DNA of 64,000 nt from Sphagnum compactum (taxonomy: Eukaryota; Bryophyta; Sphagnopsida; Sphagnales), in contig OZ234493.1 of the NCBI GenBank assembly GCA_965153455.1, positions 6,810,213 to 6,874,212 on the forward strand, given 5' to 3'. Every line of letters starts with the position of its first letter. Within the stretch, counting starts at the first letter, position 1. Of this stretch, positions 1 through 11,810 are shown in pieces. A program made the position numbers and the translations under genes. Below the pieces are notes generated by a model. It was not told where the DNA came from and searched no databases. It saw nothing but the letters and a program-made list of their open reading frames with translations.

Positions 1-278
1 TTGAGATAATCTTCATTGTTATCTCATTGTGAAGTTGCTGGTGTGTTCAGGAATGTCTACTGGTGAACAAAATGATTAAATCTGAACAAAAGAAAGGAAA
101 GTGAAAATTGCTTTTGGAAGATAAGGAGCAAGGAAGTGTGATGAAAGAAGATTAACATGTGGCTGACAGCTTTAATTTTGTTCTGACTAGGCAAAGAAAG
201 TAGTTCAAGTGATTTTGCGTATTGAGAATTTGTTTGAGTGTCTGATGAGAAAACTGGGTGTTGGGTGTTTGTTTGCAG
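1..278 (+). other. Intron of the ATR-like gene (3' part)
   Basis: No conserved coding segment is seen before the acceptor AG at 277-278. The sequence is AT-rich with a T-rich stretch before the acceptor, which fits intron sequence of the gene that ends at 817. Confidence 0.6.
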
Positions 279-817
279 AATATGATCGATGGGCTAGGAA
301 TTACTGGATATGAGGGTGTGTTTTTGAGGGTATGTGAGATCAGCTTGAGTATTTTGAGAGCACACCGTGAGACACTGCTGAGTGTCTTGGAGACTTTCAT
401 CCATGACCCTCTTGTAGAATGGACAAAATCTCACAAATCCAGTGGAGTAGAGGTTCAGAATCCGCATGCCCAGGTCTGTCTTCCCTCCATTTCCCTCCTG
501 CTCCCTTTTACTATGCCTATAATATATTCTTTGCATATTCCAAACTTTGCTCTTTTTATCTGCTTAGATGTACCTCTATTGAATCATTATATCAGAAAAT
601 TTTATCTTATGAAGATGAAATGATGGGTGTTGTGGCATTGGGGGTACAGAGGGCCATAGCCAATATTGAGGCACGATTACGGGGTGTTGTAGTAGGTGTT
701 GGTGCAGCTCCATCATTGCCCTTGTCTGTAGAGGGGCAGGCACACCGCCTTATTTCTGAGGCAGTTTCTCACACAAACTTGGCCAAAATGTATATTTGGT
801 GGATGGCCTGGTTCTGA
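279..817 (+). CDS. ATR: ATR-like PIKK checkpoint kinase, last two coding exons (partial)
   Basis: C-terminal end of the phosphatidylinositol-3-kinase-related kinase ATR, the nuclear kinase that signals replication stress and single-stranded DNA. Exon A is 279-473 and starts with NMIDGLGITGYEG, then RVCEISLSILRAHRETL and LETFIHDPLVEWTKS, the end of the kinase domain. Exon B is 650-817 and carries RAIANIEARLRGV, then a FATC domain ending QAHRLISEAVSH and MYIWWMAWF followed by the stop. The intron 474-649 is GT-AG and both junctions are phase 0. The upstream acceptor (TTTGCAG at 272-278) is also phase 0 and falls just before NM, as expected after an FRLTQ segment in plant ATR. Most of the protein lies left of the window; positions 1-278 read as intron. 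The FATC motif and the LVEWTKS block make the family call firm; ATR rather than ATM or TOR rests on recalled plant ATR sequence. Confidence 0.9.
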
Positions 818-1400
818 GACACAATACTTTTATATGTTGGACAGTATGACATTACTTAAGAGGACAAGAAAACCAAATTGCCAAATCTTGTCCACAACCC
901 ATTGACTGTACATATTTTGGTGTTCTCATTCATGTGATTTAACCATGGATTTTTCGCTGTGACACTGGTCCGTGGGATGGGTGACAGAATTTATCCAGGG
1001 GGATTGTTTTGCCAAGTCTCTGTACCAAATCAGATGAGCTATGGGATCTGCACGTCATTACGATTCTTGTAGGGGATCTGATTTGTTGCAAATGTCAGCT
1101 TGGACACGCGCTGCAAATTTCTCTTACAGTTTGCTGCTCATGCAGTCATGGAAATTGAATACAATATATAACTTCACCAAACCTAGCACAAAGATGTTAC
1201 GGCTGAAGTCAAATGGAACAACCCTGTTTCCTCTATTGGATGTACTATAACAATAGAGCTCAGGAGAGTACAAATTGGGAAAAAAAAAAGCCTGAATTGC
1301 TTGGCATCATTGTACTGTCATCAAAGTGCATTCATCACTGTGCCATTGCTCTTGGGAATCATTAAAGACCTATGGTATTTTAGTATGGTTTGTATGTTCT
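818..1400 (+). other. 3' untranslated region of the ATR-like gene
   Basis: Noncoding sequence directly after the ATR stop. An ATTAAA element at 1361-1366 is a possible polyadenylation signal, 544 nt after the stop. The short frame at 1041-1250 has no recognisable domain and is treated as untranslated sequence. The 3' end is not defined by the sequence. Confidence 0.4.
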
Positions 1401-1751
1401 CTGCTGCACTTTCAATGTGAATATGTGTGTAGTAGGGCAGTAAAAGGAGTCAGTTCATTTATGTGCCCATTGCATTGAAGAGCTCACAAGCACACCACCG
1501 TATTGGAGACTAACTATGAAATGACGGTTGCTTGCTGTGTTTTGGGTGTTACCTGCATTATTCTGTTTGGTGTGACATCTGTGTAGGTGGACTTGAAAGG
1601 AGCAAAATTCATTGGCCCAGTACGCTGAAAAACTCACACACACCACGAAGGCACAGCAAGAAGGATGCTCATCTGGGTTTATCCTGCAGTTCAGAACCTG
1701 GTGACTGCAAATTACGTATTACAAAGTTCACAATTGTTACAAAGCAAAGAT

Positions 1752-1856
1752 GTGCTGCTGATTCCAGGAGAAGGGGATCCAGTTGGGATTTGAACTCCCA
1801 ACCTGCTAGCTTAGAGGCTTACAAAGCCTTACCCCTTAGCCACTGGGGTAGCCCCC
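1752..1856 (-). repeat. tRNA-derived SINE head (or decayed tRNA-like sequence)
   Basis: Read on the minus strand, the block begins GGGGCTACCCCAGTGG and contains TGGCTAAGGGG, which fits the RNA polymerase III A box (TRGYNNANNNG). AGTTCAAATCC follows about 40 nt later and differs from the B box only at its first base. The T-arm forms a good stem (TTGGGA / TCCCAA) around GTTCAAA. The acceptor stem pairs only in part (four G-C pairs then mismatches), so this is unlikely to be a working tRNA. A SINE 5' head or tRNA pseudogene fits better. The downstream body (towards 1600) partly resembles 1455-1500, which may be a second truncated copy. Confidence 0.6.
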
Positions 1857-4800
1857 TCAACCATAAGAACCAGAACCTTGAATTTTAGTAACCACCAAGA
1901 AAACTGCGGGTTTTTGGAGGGTTTTGATTTGATCTGAACCAGCACTTCTTTGATTTGTTTTTCCTCTTTTTCCCCCTTTTTTTGGGGGTTTTCTTTCCCC
2001 TCAAAAACCCAGAACTGGTAGTTCTGTAATTCTGTTGCCTATGGAGCTACTCTTTTAAACAGTTGTAAGAAGGGAAGACTCCAGATTTACAACAGAAAAG
2101 AAGAAGCACTAGGTAGAAAGGAGGAATACAAGTCCCAAATTTCAAAGCTGGCTGGCAGAGGTGGAGGCAAAGCTCCATCCATTAGAAAAAGGTTCGGCAA
2201 CAATTGTATTATTTTTTAAGTGCCATTTTTAAAGAAATTATGTGCACAAAATGTTGAAAGCCAAGGAAATTACTAGTGTGGTGTGTGGGTGCCATAAAAT
2301 TCTAATAACAATTGAGTCCGGGTTTTAAAAATAAATTAAAAAAAGAGCATGCTAGGTTGAGGTTTATGAAAATTGGAAATTTCAAAGAAATTTCATGTTA
2401 GGTCTATAAAATCCGAGTTACAAGTATGAGGTAGGGTTGGGGGTTGGATATGTTTGAAGGCAGGTATACATTCTAGTGTCTTTAACAATGACCATGACTA
2501 CTATCAAAAAATAGTCGCAAAAGACACTTTTAGTTGCCTAAGACAGGTCGAAAAATGGGATTTTTCTATTAGTGCTAGGTTCTTTAATGCATCTTAGTTC
2601 TTTGAGATAAATTAAAAAAAGGTATTACTTATTGATTCTTTACTCAAGTCTTAACATATAGAAGGTTCAATATTTCTATTTGTAATCACAAAATCTATTG
2701 AAATTGCCTTGTATGAAATTTTTTATCCATTGCAACAAAGGGGAAACTAACAACAAACACAAAGTTTCAAAACATTATTGGAACCAATAAAAAATTACAT
2801 ATGCATTATTTTTGTTTTTCTAAACTTCTAAACCTAATGGAAAAGAGGTAATCCTAATGTGAATCAAAATGATAGTTTTCATTAAATATGGTTCTATTGC
2901 ATGTTCCCTCCATGTTCCATTGTTCTAAAGGGGCTTCACACTTTTCTCACATAATTCTAGACTCCCTTCAAACACTCACAAACCTTCAATCCGAAACTCC
3001 CTTCGAAGATAGAGATTGACTTATGTTCAAATATATATGTCTCTTCAATCCTCTCAAATCACCCTCAATCCCAAATTGCTACACTTCTCGTAAAGACACA
3101 AATAATCCCAATTCATGCCAAAGATGGATAGATTTTCAATATTGCCATTGCAATCACCCAACATGGACCCCATTAGAAAACAAAAGACACGTTCAAATGC
3201 CAATTTGCAAATGGACCACATAGAATTCAAAGCCAAAATACATGCACACATGCCATTTTACAAACATCTTATGAAGACAAGCCCCATCATAATCCGAAAG
3301 GCAAAAGAGACACAAATGCAAGTGTTTCTCCCAATAATAATAATTCGCTCATTCTTCAAATTGAAACATAATGAAGACCGCACAATTTGGAACCATGGAA
3401 AAACTTTCTACACAAGAATCATGACACAAAAAACATTTCACCGTATTTAGTTATCAACCAATTACTTGATCTTCATTTAGTATCTTTGGAGGGCATATGA
3501 TTGATTGCCATGCAATAGAAAATCATAAACTCCAAACACTAGCACATTCCAAAAAAAAACATATCACAATTTACAATTGTTACATTAGAGTTTTCCATAA
3601 AGTCATTCAAACACAAGGCCAAAACCTTGTGTTTGAGTGAAACATTACTTGTAACCCTAAATTTGGTGGGAAAGTTTTACATATCACCTTGATGAGGGCC
3701 AAAACTTAGATTTGCATTGATATTCAACATGAAACCAATTCCATGTTACATTTTTCTACCTATCATTCCATTGTGCGTGAAGCTATTTTTGCAAGTTTTT
3801 GTGATGTTTCATTTTTTGCATGAATTGGTGTGTTTGTGCGAGGAGGCAATGGGCTTTTACATGATTTTTTGGTGAAAGCATGAACTTTTGGAGCTTTGAA
3901 GATAAGCCACAAGGGAAAGGGGTTGTTAGTAAATGAGCTTGAAAGCTTAGATGTCTTTTTTTAAGCGACTTTATTTCACCTTTGTCCTCTTGTTCTTGGT
4001 TTTATATTGGTATTTTAATCTCTCCTTTGATGGTGATGGTTTTTTTATTGTTGGTTTGTTTTGGTTAAACTAACTTTCCTCTTGATGGTGATGGTTCTTC
4101 TATTCTTGGTTCTACTATGGTATTAAAATACCCCAAAAACTAAAAAAAAAAAAGATGTTTTGAAACCATTTGAGGTGTAATTTGATGCATTTGAAGTCTA
4201 ATTTTTTAAAGCTTTTGGACCTTTTAAACCTCTAGAATTTTAGGGGTTTGAAAATCTAGATGTTGTAGAGGTCCAAGGGCTTTGAAATCATTAGATCTCT
4301 AGAGCCTTTGGAATTTTGAATTATATAGAACCCTTAAAACTCAAAAGTTGACTAAATGTTGTGTATTTGTGGGTGTTTTTAAAGAGGTGGCAAGCATTCC
4401 AAAGCCTACTGATTTCATGGTAAAGATTCAACAATCTAAGTTGGTTGCCTCATGCAAGGCAAATCAACCTTGCTAAAACAAGGTGCCCCAACAAATTGTG
4501 GAATCCTTACAATCCAACATGCTAGCACTAGTAAAAAAATTTGATTCAACTAATCCCAATTGTAGTGTGGAAGAATATATTTTTGGATTACCTAAAGGGT
4601 TACCTTAAAGCATTGTTTCTTGAGGAAACCCTAAAGGAACATTTGTAAGAAACCTCGAAAGAATTGAAGGCATGCAATTCAAATGAAGAAGGCTCAAAAT
4701 GAATGAGAATACAATGTGATGAAATGTTGGAACACTTGAAAACCACAAATGGGCATGCAATATGAAATGTATTAAATAGGTGACAAATCTTCATTGATTG

Positions 4801-5430
4801 CGCACATGTGACCCGAACCACATTTCCTAAACCTAGCCTTACCCTTTATGACTCAAATGGACCTACCATTGGTATGGCCTCCTTGGACCTTATCCATATG
4901 ATTGTCTTTGTTGAAAGGCTAACCCTTATTATGAAATTAACCAAGGGGGAAATAACAGTGGTGAATTCTAAGAGCATGACAAGCATATCGACCATGGCAA
5001 GTGTGACAAGCTAGTTTTTTTTTACATTTGTTGTTCATGATACTTGCCTACTAGGCAAATGGAGATCAATTGTGAAAGGAAATTAAATAAGATAAAATTA
5101 ACAATTTGAAAATAACCAAAGATTTTAAAATGATTTTAGAGGAGTAATAGTAAAGGTTAAAGCAATTCTAGATGTACAATTCTATTAGATGTATCATGGA
5201 CATTTGAATTTTTTTTGCTTTTCACTAGTTCATCCATAAATTCAACATTCAATTCCTCAATTAAATTGGATTTTTCCTCACATACAAATGCTAAGTTTGG
5301 ATGTTTCAAGCAATCAACATGATGATCATGTTAAAACACACTTGCAATAGTATAACAATGAAATCTACCAATTTTTTTTCTTAGATAACAATGCCATATT
5401 TTTTAAGTTATTCAACCCTATTGAGCATCA
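1857..5430. other. Gene-free AT-rich intergenic DNA
   Basis: No frame in this stretch shows a recognisable domain. It holds short poly-A and poly-T tracts and small local duplications, such as the TTGATGGTGATGG box repeated near 4026 and 4083. Frames near 3023-3450 and 4600-5014 have no family signature. Part of 4600-5014 could be a very decayed transposon segment, but I cannot support that. Confidence 0.5.
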
Positions 5431-5439
5431 ATAACTTGT

Positions 5440-6600
5440 GAGCCTCTAACATCAAAGGCAATAATAACTACTCATCATAAATTCAACAATTAGGGTGATA
5501 GCAATTTCATGACCCACATATGTCATTGCTAAACAAATGTTCTTAAACTTAGATCCAACATCAACGTTAACATGTTATGGCCTTATTTCTTATCAACTAC
5601 AAGCAAAAAGGAAATGAAGGATAAATGGACCTTTAACACTTTGCACTTCATACAAGAAATGAAGTCCTCCAACTCGGAATTTAAAAAAGTTGTTTCCCTT
5701 TTAGTCCAAGGTTGTCAAGAATCCTTTGGTAGATAAGGTTTTCACAAAGTTCTTAACACATGGATATGATAAAATGGAGTGCATCCCCAAGGAGCCAATG
5801 CCCATACCTTTGGTTCAAAGCATCACCTTTCATAATGGGTGACAAAACTTTCACAACATTATCACAAACAACCTAGATTCATGGAAAAGGTTTGTAACTC
5901 TATAATGTTACATAGTCTATTGGTTGCAACACAATGAAAAACTTCAAAAAATTAAAGTATGTTGGAATAATAAAACTTGACTTGCAAACCTATAATCACC
6001 AACAAAATCAATCCAAAAACACATGAGTTAGATTTCAAGAACTCTAAAATAATTTATAAACTATGTAATTGATCAAAATGTGGTGAGCAAAAGATGAAAT
6101 AAAAGCCATATACCTAATCTTGATGGGTGTGTTTAATTTTCTAGGCCTCAAGCCAAAATCTATGCAAGTTTTATCCCACACTTGCCTCACTTTCCCAAAT
6201 TTCTTTGGCAAAGTAATACACTTTTGAATGTAAGCTTGAACAAGCTTTATATACACATAGGTCAATCTTGGGCCACTTTGTTATCCATAGTAGCATATTG
6301 ACAAGCCTTTGATAGAGCATGCCCAAAGCACACTTGATCAAATGGTTTCAACATGGCTAAGCTAACACAAAAAATAATTAAACTCAAAGCGTTTGCACAA
6401 GTTTTTAGATTGGACCTCTCATCCTTCATGTAAGCAAGGATTTCATATGTAAAGGAAAACCTATAAAAAAACTCATATAATGTTGGATGCATAGCTGCAC
6501 CAATGGTGTTGGCATGTTTTCGGGCGAGCTGAACTTGACCAGAGAAAAGGCTCAAAAAGATTGCGTTCTTGTCCTTTTTTACCACAAGAATCAATTTCGT
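5440..6600 (-). pseudogene. Decayed hAT-type transposase
   Basis: Ruined coding sequence on the minus strand resembling plant hAT-family (BED-finger/DUF659-type) transposases. The segment 6594-6044 contains QVCFGHALSKACQYAT, then KKFGKVRQVWDK and FGLRPRKLNTPIKIRY; the last echoes the PRKLNTPVKTRFAS block before the hAT catalytic core's second half. Further along, 5900-5760 reads VLSPIMKGDALNQRYGHWLLGDALHFI and 5560-5480 reads SKFKNICLAMTYVGHEIA, like the LDPRFKN...GHE block near the hAT C-terminus. Several stops and frame changes separate the pieces, so no functional protein is possible. The order of blocks is correct for the family. Terminal inverted repeats and an 8-bp target duplication were not located. 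Confidence 0.5.
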
Positions 6601-7203
6601 ACATTAATGTAGTGCAAGCTATTGCAAGAATACCAGGGCAGCTTCAATGCATGTCTTTTGAATATTTTTTTAAAATTTGAAGATTTGAAGATAAAATATT
6701 TCAAAAGATTCTTTACTTTCCTTCACAAAAAAATGTTCTTCAGGAAAAGTATTTTTGAAAATTTCAACATCTCTAAAAATAATATAATTAATTTTGAAGC
6801 TGCCAAGGTACGACAATAGTCCTTAATTTCTGGCATGTGGGGGGGCATGGGGACTTGGGGGCATCTTGGTGAGCTTGCTTGGATGCCCACAATTCAGAAG
6901 AATATTTTCCCACTAGATTGAGGCCTTGGGGAGGAAATTTCACTTATGTTCCCCAATTCAGTGTGAGAATGGTGTCCACGCATCCACCAAAGAAGAACTT
7001 TGTGGGCCTCCACCAAATGTGCTTGTCAAGTTGAGCATGTGACACATGACTTGGGGGCCATGGAGTATGAAGGAGAGTTCATTTCCCTCTCCCAAGAATT
7101 GACAAACTTTTTTAGTTTAAATTTATAGCTTTAAAACATTCATGTCTAGGAGTCTAGACATATTACAGCGGGACAATACATAACAATGTGTATCCCCTAT
7201 AAC

Positions 7204-7310
7204 TCTCCTTCAATACTGTCTCCTCATTGGCGTAATGGTGCTCGCAGGGGTATTCTGAGTACAGAAGGTAGAACAATTTCAACCCTACACCTATCATATT
7301 TTTTATGTTG
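7204..7310. repeat. Dispersed repeat block, copy 1 (left part)
   Basis: The stretch around TGAGTACAGAAGGT at 7255-7270, preceded by CTCCTCATTGG, is similar to 11350-11440, which has CTCCTAATTGG and the same GAGTACAGAAGGT core. A second shared block (see 8617-8720) lies downstream in both places, so these look like two copies of one unclassified element. Confidence 0.5.
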
Positions 7311-7845
7311 GACATTAGAACAGCTACCTAGTTAGCCAACTACAGGAATCATCCCAAGTGGTGCATGTGTGGAGGGGCAGACACATTTCCTCAACAAAAT
7401 TAGGGGCCGTAATTGGGATAGCATCAATATTCTTCAACAGAGTGTAAAGAAAAATTTCTTAATTATGTTGCAATTGCAAGCATAAAAATAAGCTTGCCAA
7501 GAAGACCCCACTGTGCAACTTGCAGCCTCGGTTCACACTAGTGTTGTTGGTTGGTTATTGATTTTTAAAATATCCGTGAGATCAGTTATGAATTTTTTTT
7601 CATTTACACCAAGGGTATCAAATATTTTAAAAATTCAAATTTTAGAGACTCGCCTGGTATCAACTTGCTGGAGTAACCAATCAGTAAGGGTGTCAATTGT
7701 TTAGAAGAATTATAGCTATGAATCGGCTGGTACGCATAAGGGTTGATTTTTACAATACCCTGTTGAAAATCGGCCAATATGGTGCCGAGGCTGGTTATCA
7801 AACAGTAAATTTCTTGATTTTTTTTAAAAGCAAATTTTTACCAAT

Positions 7846-8072
7846 CTTGCATGGGTTATGGCATGTGCATTTTCTCCTGGTGGTCATGCAGTTGCTTGTG
7901 GTGGCCTAGACAACGTTTGCTCTATCTTCAACCTGAACTCTACTGCTGACAGAGATGGCAATCTGCCCTTGTCCTGTGCACTTGTTGGCCATAAGGGCTA
8001 TCTCTCTTGTTGTCGCTATGTGCCAGATGAAGAAGCTCACATTATCACAAGCTCAGGAGATCACACCTGTAT
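7846..8072 (+). pseudogene. Fragment of heterotrimeric G-protein beta subunit (one WD40 exon)
   Basis: The frame reads [21 protein letters not shown], then [16 protein letters not shown] and [17 protein letters not shown], ending [13 protein letters not shown]. This is the plant Gbeta (AGB1-type) WD40 repeat region, including the strongly conserved ACGGLD-VCSIF and GHxGYxSCC-YVPxE blocks. In plants Gbeta is the membrane-associated partner of Ggamma in heterotrimeric G-protein signalling. Only about 70 of some 380 residues are present. No exon for the preceding or following WD40 repeats is visible nearby and the frame runs into unrelated sequence after HTCI. I call it an isolated gene fragment, possibly carried by a transposon. 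A spliced gene with exons I failed to see is less likely. Confidence 0.75.
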
Positions 8073-8240
8073 TACGTGCACTAAAGCAAGATTTCCACCA
8101 ATGTTCACCAAAGCATTCAGAGGGCAAACGCAACCAAAAGTTACAGATGGCTATTGAAGCCAAGCTGAAAGAGAAGCAATCTGTTCTAACAGATTGCAGA
8201 AAAGCCCAGTTGGAAGCAGAAATTGAGAGTGACAGATGAT
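8073..8240 (+). other. Unidentified frame after the G-beta fragment
   Basis: A frame overlapping the fragment end reads [18 protein letters not shown], then [17 protein letters not shown] and RKAQLEAEIESDR before a stop at 8237-8239. It is charged and helix-prone, unlike the flanks, and may be an exon fragment of another gene joined to the Gbeta piece. I do not recognise the family. Confidence 0.3.
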
Positions 8241-8616
8241 GAGAGATGGAGTTCTACTTTAGCTTTTACTTTTAAGGCAAATGATGAAATCAAACCTAAT
8301 TCAATGAAAGTTCTTGCATGGAGAAAAAAAGATGAAAAAAATGAATGAAAAATATAGAACCTACCTAGGTAGGTGTGAGAGGTCCCCATTGGGGTGTATA
8401 TAGGGTATTGGATTTTATGAAACTGATACCCTGTCAATAGGATATTTTCAGGGTATCTAGAACACTGATACCAGGCTGAGTAGGTTCTTGGTCGGGTACA
8501 GCAAAAAAGAGAGTAGAACCAACAGGTAGATTATTTGATACCCGGACATGGACCCTGATTGATAACCAGGTTGTTTTTCAATAATCAGCCAACACCGGTT
8601 CACACACACAGGGCCT

Positions 8617-8720
8617 GAGGTCTGGATGTGTATTGGATTTGTATTTGCACCATCATATCCCATGGACTTGGTTTGTTGTCTTATGACCAATGTTGAGCAC
8701 ATATGAGAACACCCACCAAA
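8617..8720. repeat. Dispersed repeat block, copy 1 (right part)
   Basis: Similar along its length to 11694-11810. Shared blocks include TATTGGATTTGTAT, CCCATGGA-TTGGTT, TTATGACC-ATGTTGAGCAC and TATGAG-AC-CCC. Copy 1 has about 1.05 kb more between its left and right blocks than copy 2, and the Gbeta fragment lies inside that extra DNA. Confidence 0.6.
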
Positions 8721-9377
8721 GCCTTGGAGGTTATAAGGTTATATATACACATTTACCTATTGATGATGATTTTTTTGAAAGAGTAGGAGCTCTAAGGAAC
8801 TCACACTTCTCAAGTGCTCACTTATCCACAGTCAGCATCACAACCTAGATTATAACTATTTACAAGATCACCCCCACTTAGGTAGGTAAGATGTCAGAAG
8901 TTCTATAAGTGATTTGCCTATACACCAATTCATACCCAATCATATAACTAGAGGATTCATGTAAGTTATTTCATTTGAAATGTTGAAATATCAGACTTTT
9001 GAATTGTCACCAAAATGAAGTTATGGGATGCATGTATTTTACAGACATAGAAATATAGAACCTTAAGAGCATGAAAGGAATAGGGGTCCCTTGGGTGAAC
9101 CAGCCAGCACCTACACTTAGTATCATGAAAAACTTTGGGCATTACATTATAAATTGTAACCTTTCTGAGTCCCGATTAATCGATCTGCCCATGATTTACG
9201 ACCTTTCTCTTGCAACCGTGATTCTTGTGCTCCTAAAATCCCGTAGTTGCAGGTTCTCTTGAATTCATAACGTACACAAGAAGGCAAGTGTCAATGCCTT
9301 TCATCCTGTGAACCGAAGGCAAAGCCTGAGGTCCAGGGTGGAAGGCACCTTATTTGCCTTCCCCTTTGAAACAAATG

Positions 9378-9403
9378 AGGTGATCTGACGGTTCAGATCA
9401 CCT
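9378..9403. other. Perfect 11-bp stem hairpin
   Basis: AGGTGATCTGA at 9378-9388 is the exact reverse complement of TCAGATCACCT at 9393-9403, with a 4-nt loop CGGT. It sits in a locally less AT-rich patch (about 9.28-9.50 kb) with no coding signal. It could be part of a repeat's internal inverted repeat; no function can be read from it. Confidence 0.6.
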
Positions 9404-11349
9404 AATGCTCTTGCCTGAGGGACTTCATGTGTAAGATCTCACTCCGGAAGGGTGGGAAATGATGTACCTAGTGTAAGGTGTCCTCACTTTACGCACCACA
9501 GAAATAGTCTTTCAGATGATTCTGTGGAATCGACTTTTTTTTTGTTTTTTTGTCAAGTTGGGTGGGGATGCCCCTATCTTATGGGAAGTAGAAAAAAATA
9601 TTCAGTTTGACATTTATATGGTCTTGCATGGTTCTAGCTTTCAGATGGGGCCACCATAATACTTCTTCACATGAGTTTCAGGCTTGGGTGTGGTGGCTGT
9701 CAACCATACAGGCCTACAGCATAAGTACAATTTTCACTTTCCTACATTACATTAGAGTTTACATTGTTGGACTTTTCAAGTCCTGGGTCCCCACTCCCTA
9801 TGCTTCATAATAATATCTAAAAATTGAGGCTACTAAATAGGATAGACTGGCTCATCACCGAATTGCCTGCCTATGACCAAACACTTATTTATGTCTTCAT
9901 CATATGTGCTTCATTTTGAGTGGTTTAAAATGTTATGCAAGCGCTGCCTCAAGCTCTACCAATCATCTTTGAAGTGCAAAAGAAAAGGAGTAATGAAAAG
10001 TTAACAAGACAAAGAAAAGCTTTCCAACATGCAAAATGCACTTTTTTTTTTCCTCTTTGGACTCTCCTACTTTCAAATCTCATAACTTTTTTAAAAAAAT
10101 TAATCTTTTTAAATGATTTAAAGTGCTATAGGATCATCACTGAAGTTCTACAAATCATCTTTGAACTCTAATAACAATAGAGCAACATACAAGGAAATTT
10201 TTGCATGTTTGAGAACCAGCCTTTATTATGTTTGTTGATTTGTTTTTTTGAGTTCTTGACCCCCTTTACTTTGGGGGCCCATAACTTTCTCATTTTAATT
10301 CATTTAACTTTCTCATTTTAATCTGTTTTCGACCATTGTTAGTGTGTCAGATGCACCAAGAGGAGGTGTTCAAGCTTTGTTTAAACACCAGAAACAACGG
10401 AGCCCTCCCCTTGCATCTGGCTGCCCTGAATGCTTAAGTGTTCAGTCACAGACCAATCTACCACAGTGACAATTTACAAACCACATGATGGGTCTTTTTT
10501 CATTTTTAATTAAAAAAGTGTCAAAGTTTGCAACAGAAAACGTTAGTGCTCATGGGGTATTACCTTTAAAATTACATATGTCCATAGTTGTTAATGCAGT
10601 CAGTACAAGAGTACTGCTGCAATTCTTTTTCCCTGAGTCTGCCCTTTGCCCCATTTTTTTCACCTTGACATTTCTAGACATGATTTGGGTCCATGTCATA
10701 CATGTTTTGGGCATGTTAGTGGTGCTAGGGGGGGTACATAACATCCTTCCAAGACCCTTGGCACATGCTACCTGACATTGTTATGTGGCCCTAACACGGG
10801 AGGTTATGGGTGCAAAACATGACAAGGTGAAAAAAAACAAGGCAAAACTCAGACTGAGGATAAAAAATTGTGGCAATATAAAAACCGTCCAGCAACTCTA
10901 GGGAGAGGGGGATGCTGCTTTCAACTTTTAGAGCACCCTAGAATTTTTTCTCCTCAAAGTCAGAGTCTGGTGCCTTCAAATTTAATGTCTAGACATATTA
11001 GGCCCACTTTACACTGCAAGTCAAGGCCAATGTGCAACTCAAATCAAGCATTCCTATCGGTGCAAAAGTTGAAATCAGCCTCAAGGGCTTTACACTAGGA
11101 GTCAAGGCTGAAATAACAAAAAACATTTTCAATCTACCCCAAGTTAGTAATAAATGCTGAACTCTATGGCCTTGTATTGGCCCCAAGGGTGAAAAAACGA
11201 TACCATCAAATCTGGGAAGCCAATTTGCAACCCTTGGGGCCCAACAAAAAGCCAAAATATGCTCAAAGTTGGCTCCAAGTTTTTTCAGCCCTGACTCCTG
11301 ATGTCAAATGGGGCCTTTGGTCCCACAAATAGTGACAAAATGATCCCAA

Positions 11350-11810
11350 AAGAATGTCTCCTAATTGGCTGAATGTTGCTGGCTGTGATGTTTTGAGTAC
11401 AGAAGGTGCAAAAGTTTCAAATCTATTTGATATTGGACAACACAATAGATATTTTACAGATTATAGGAACCAAAACAAATCATCCCAAAAGGCGGGGGTA
11501 GCTGGCTGGAGGAGGAGACACCATTCCCCACCAGTGTTAGCTGGTGAAAAGCACCAATAGTCCACAATCTAGAGTAATTAATTTTTTTCTGTGATATCTT
11601 CCAAATGAGGGCATGGAAACAAGGTCCCATGAATGACACCATTTCACAATTCACTATTTCACAATTCCCAGCCAGTGTTGCCACAGACAATCCATATAAT
11701 CAGGATTCATATTGGATTTGTATCTGCACAAACTGTCCCATGGATTTGGTTCTTTGTGTTATGACCTATGTTGAGCACTTATGAGGACTCCCAGCAAATT
11801 CTAGAGCTGA
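11350..11810. repeat. Dispersed repeat, copy 2
   Basis: Contains both blocks seen at 7204-7310 and 8617-8720, here only about 345 bp apart. It is therefore the shorter form of the same unclassified element. No terminal repeats were identified. Confidence 0.5.

Noticed and set aside
419-640. Frame continuing upstream of ATR exon B
   Set aside because: The codons before 650 lie in the intron 474-649; only RAIANIEAR onwards matches ATR.
1041-1250. 69-codon frame after ATR
   Set aside because: It lies in the 3' UTR and has no domain signature.
10998-11255. 85-codon minus-strand frame, with repetitive VKAxV-like words on the plus strand
   Set aside because: No family match in any frame and several stops; probably chance in a decayed repeat.
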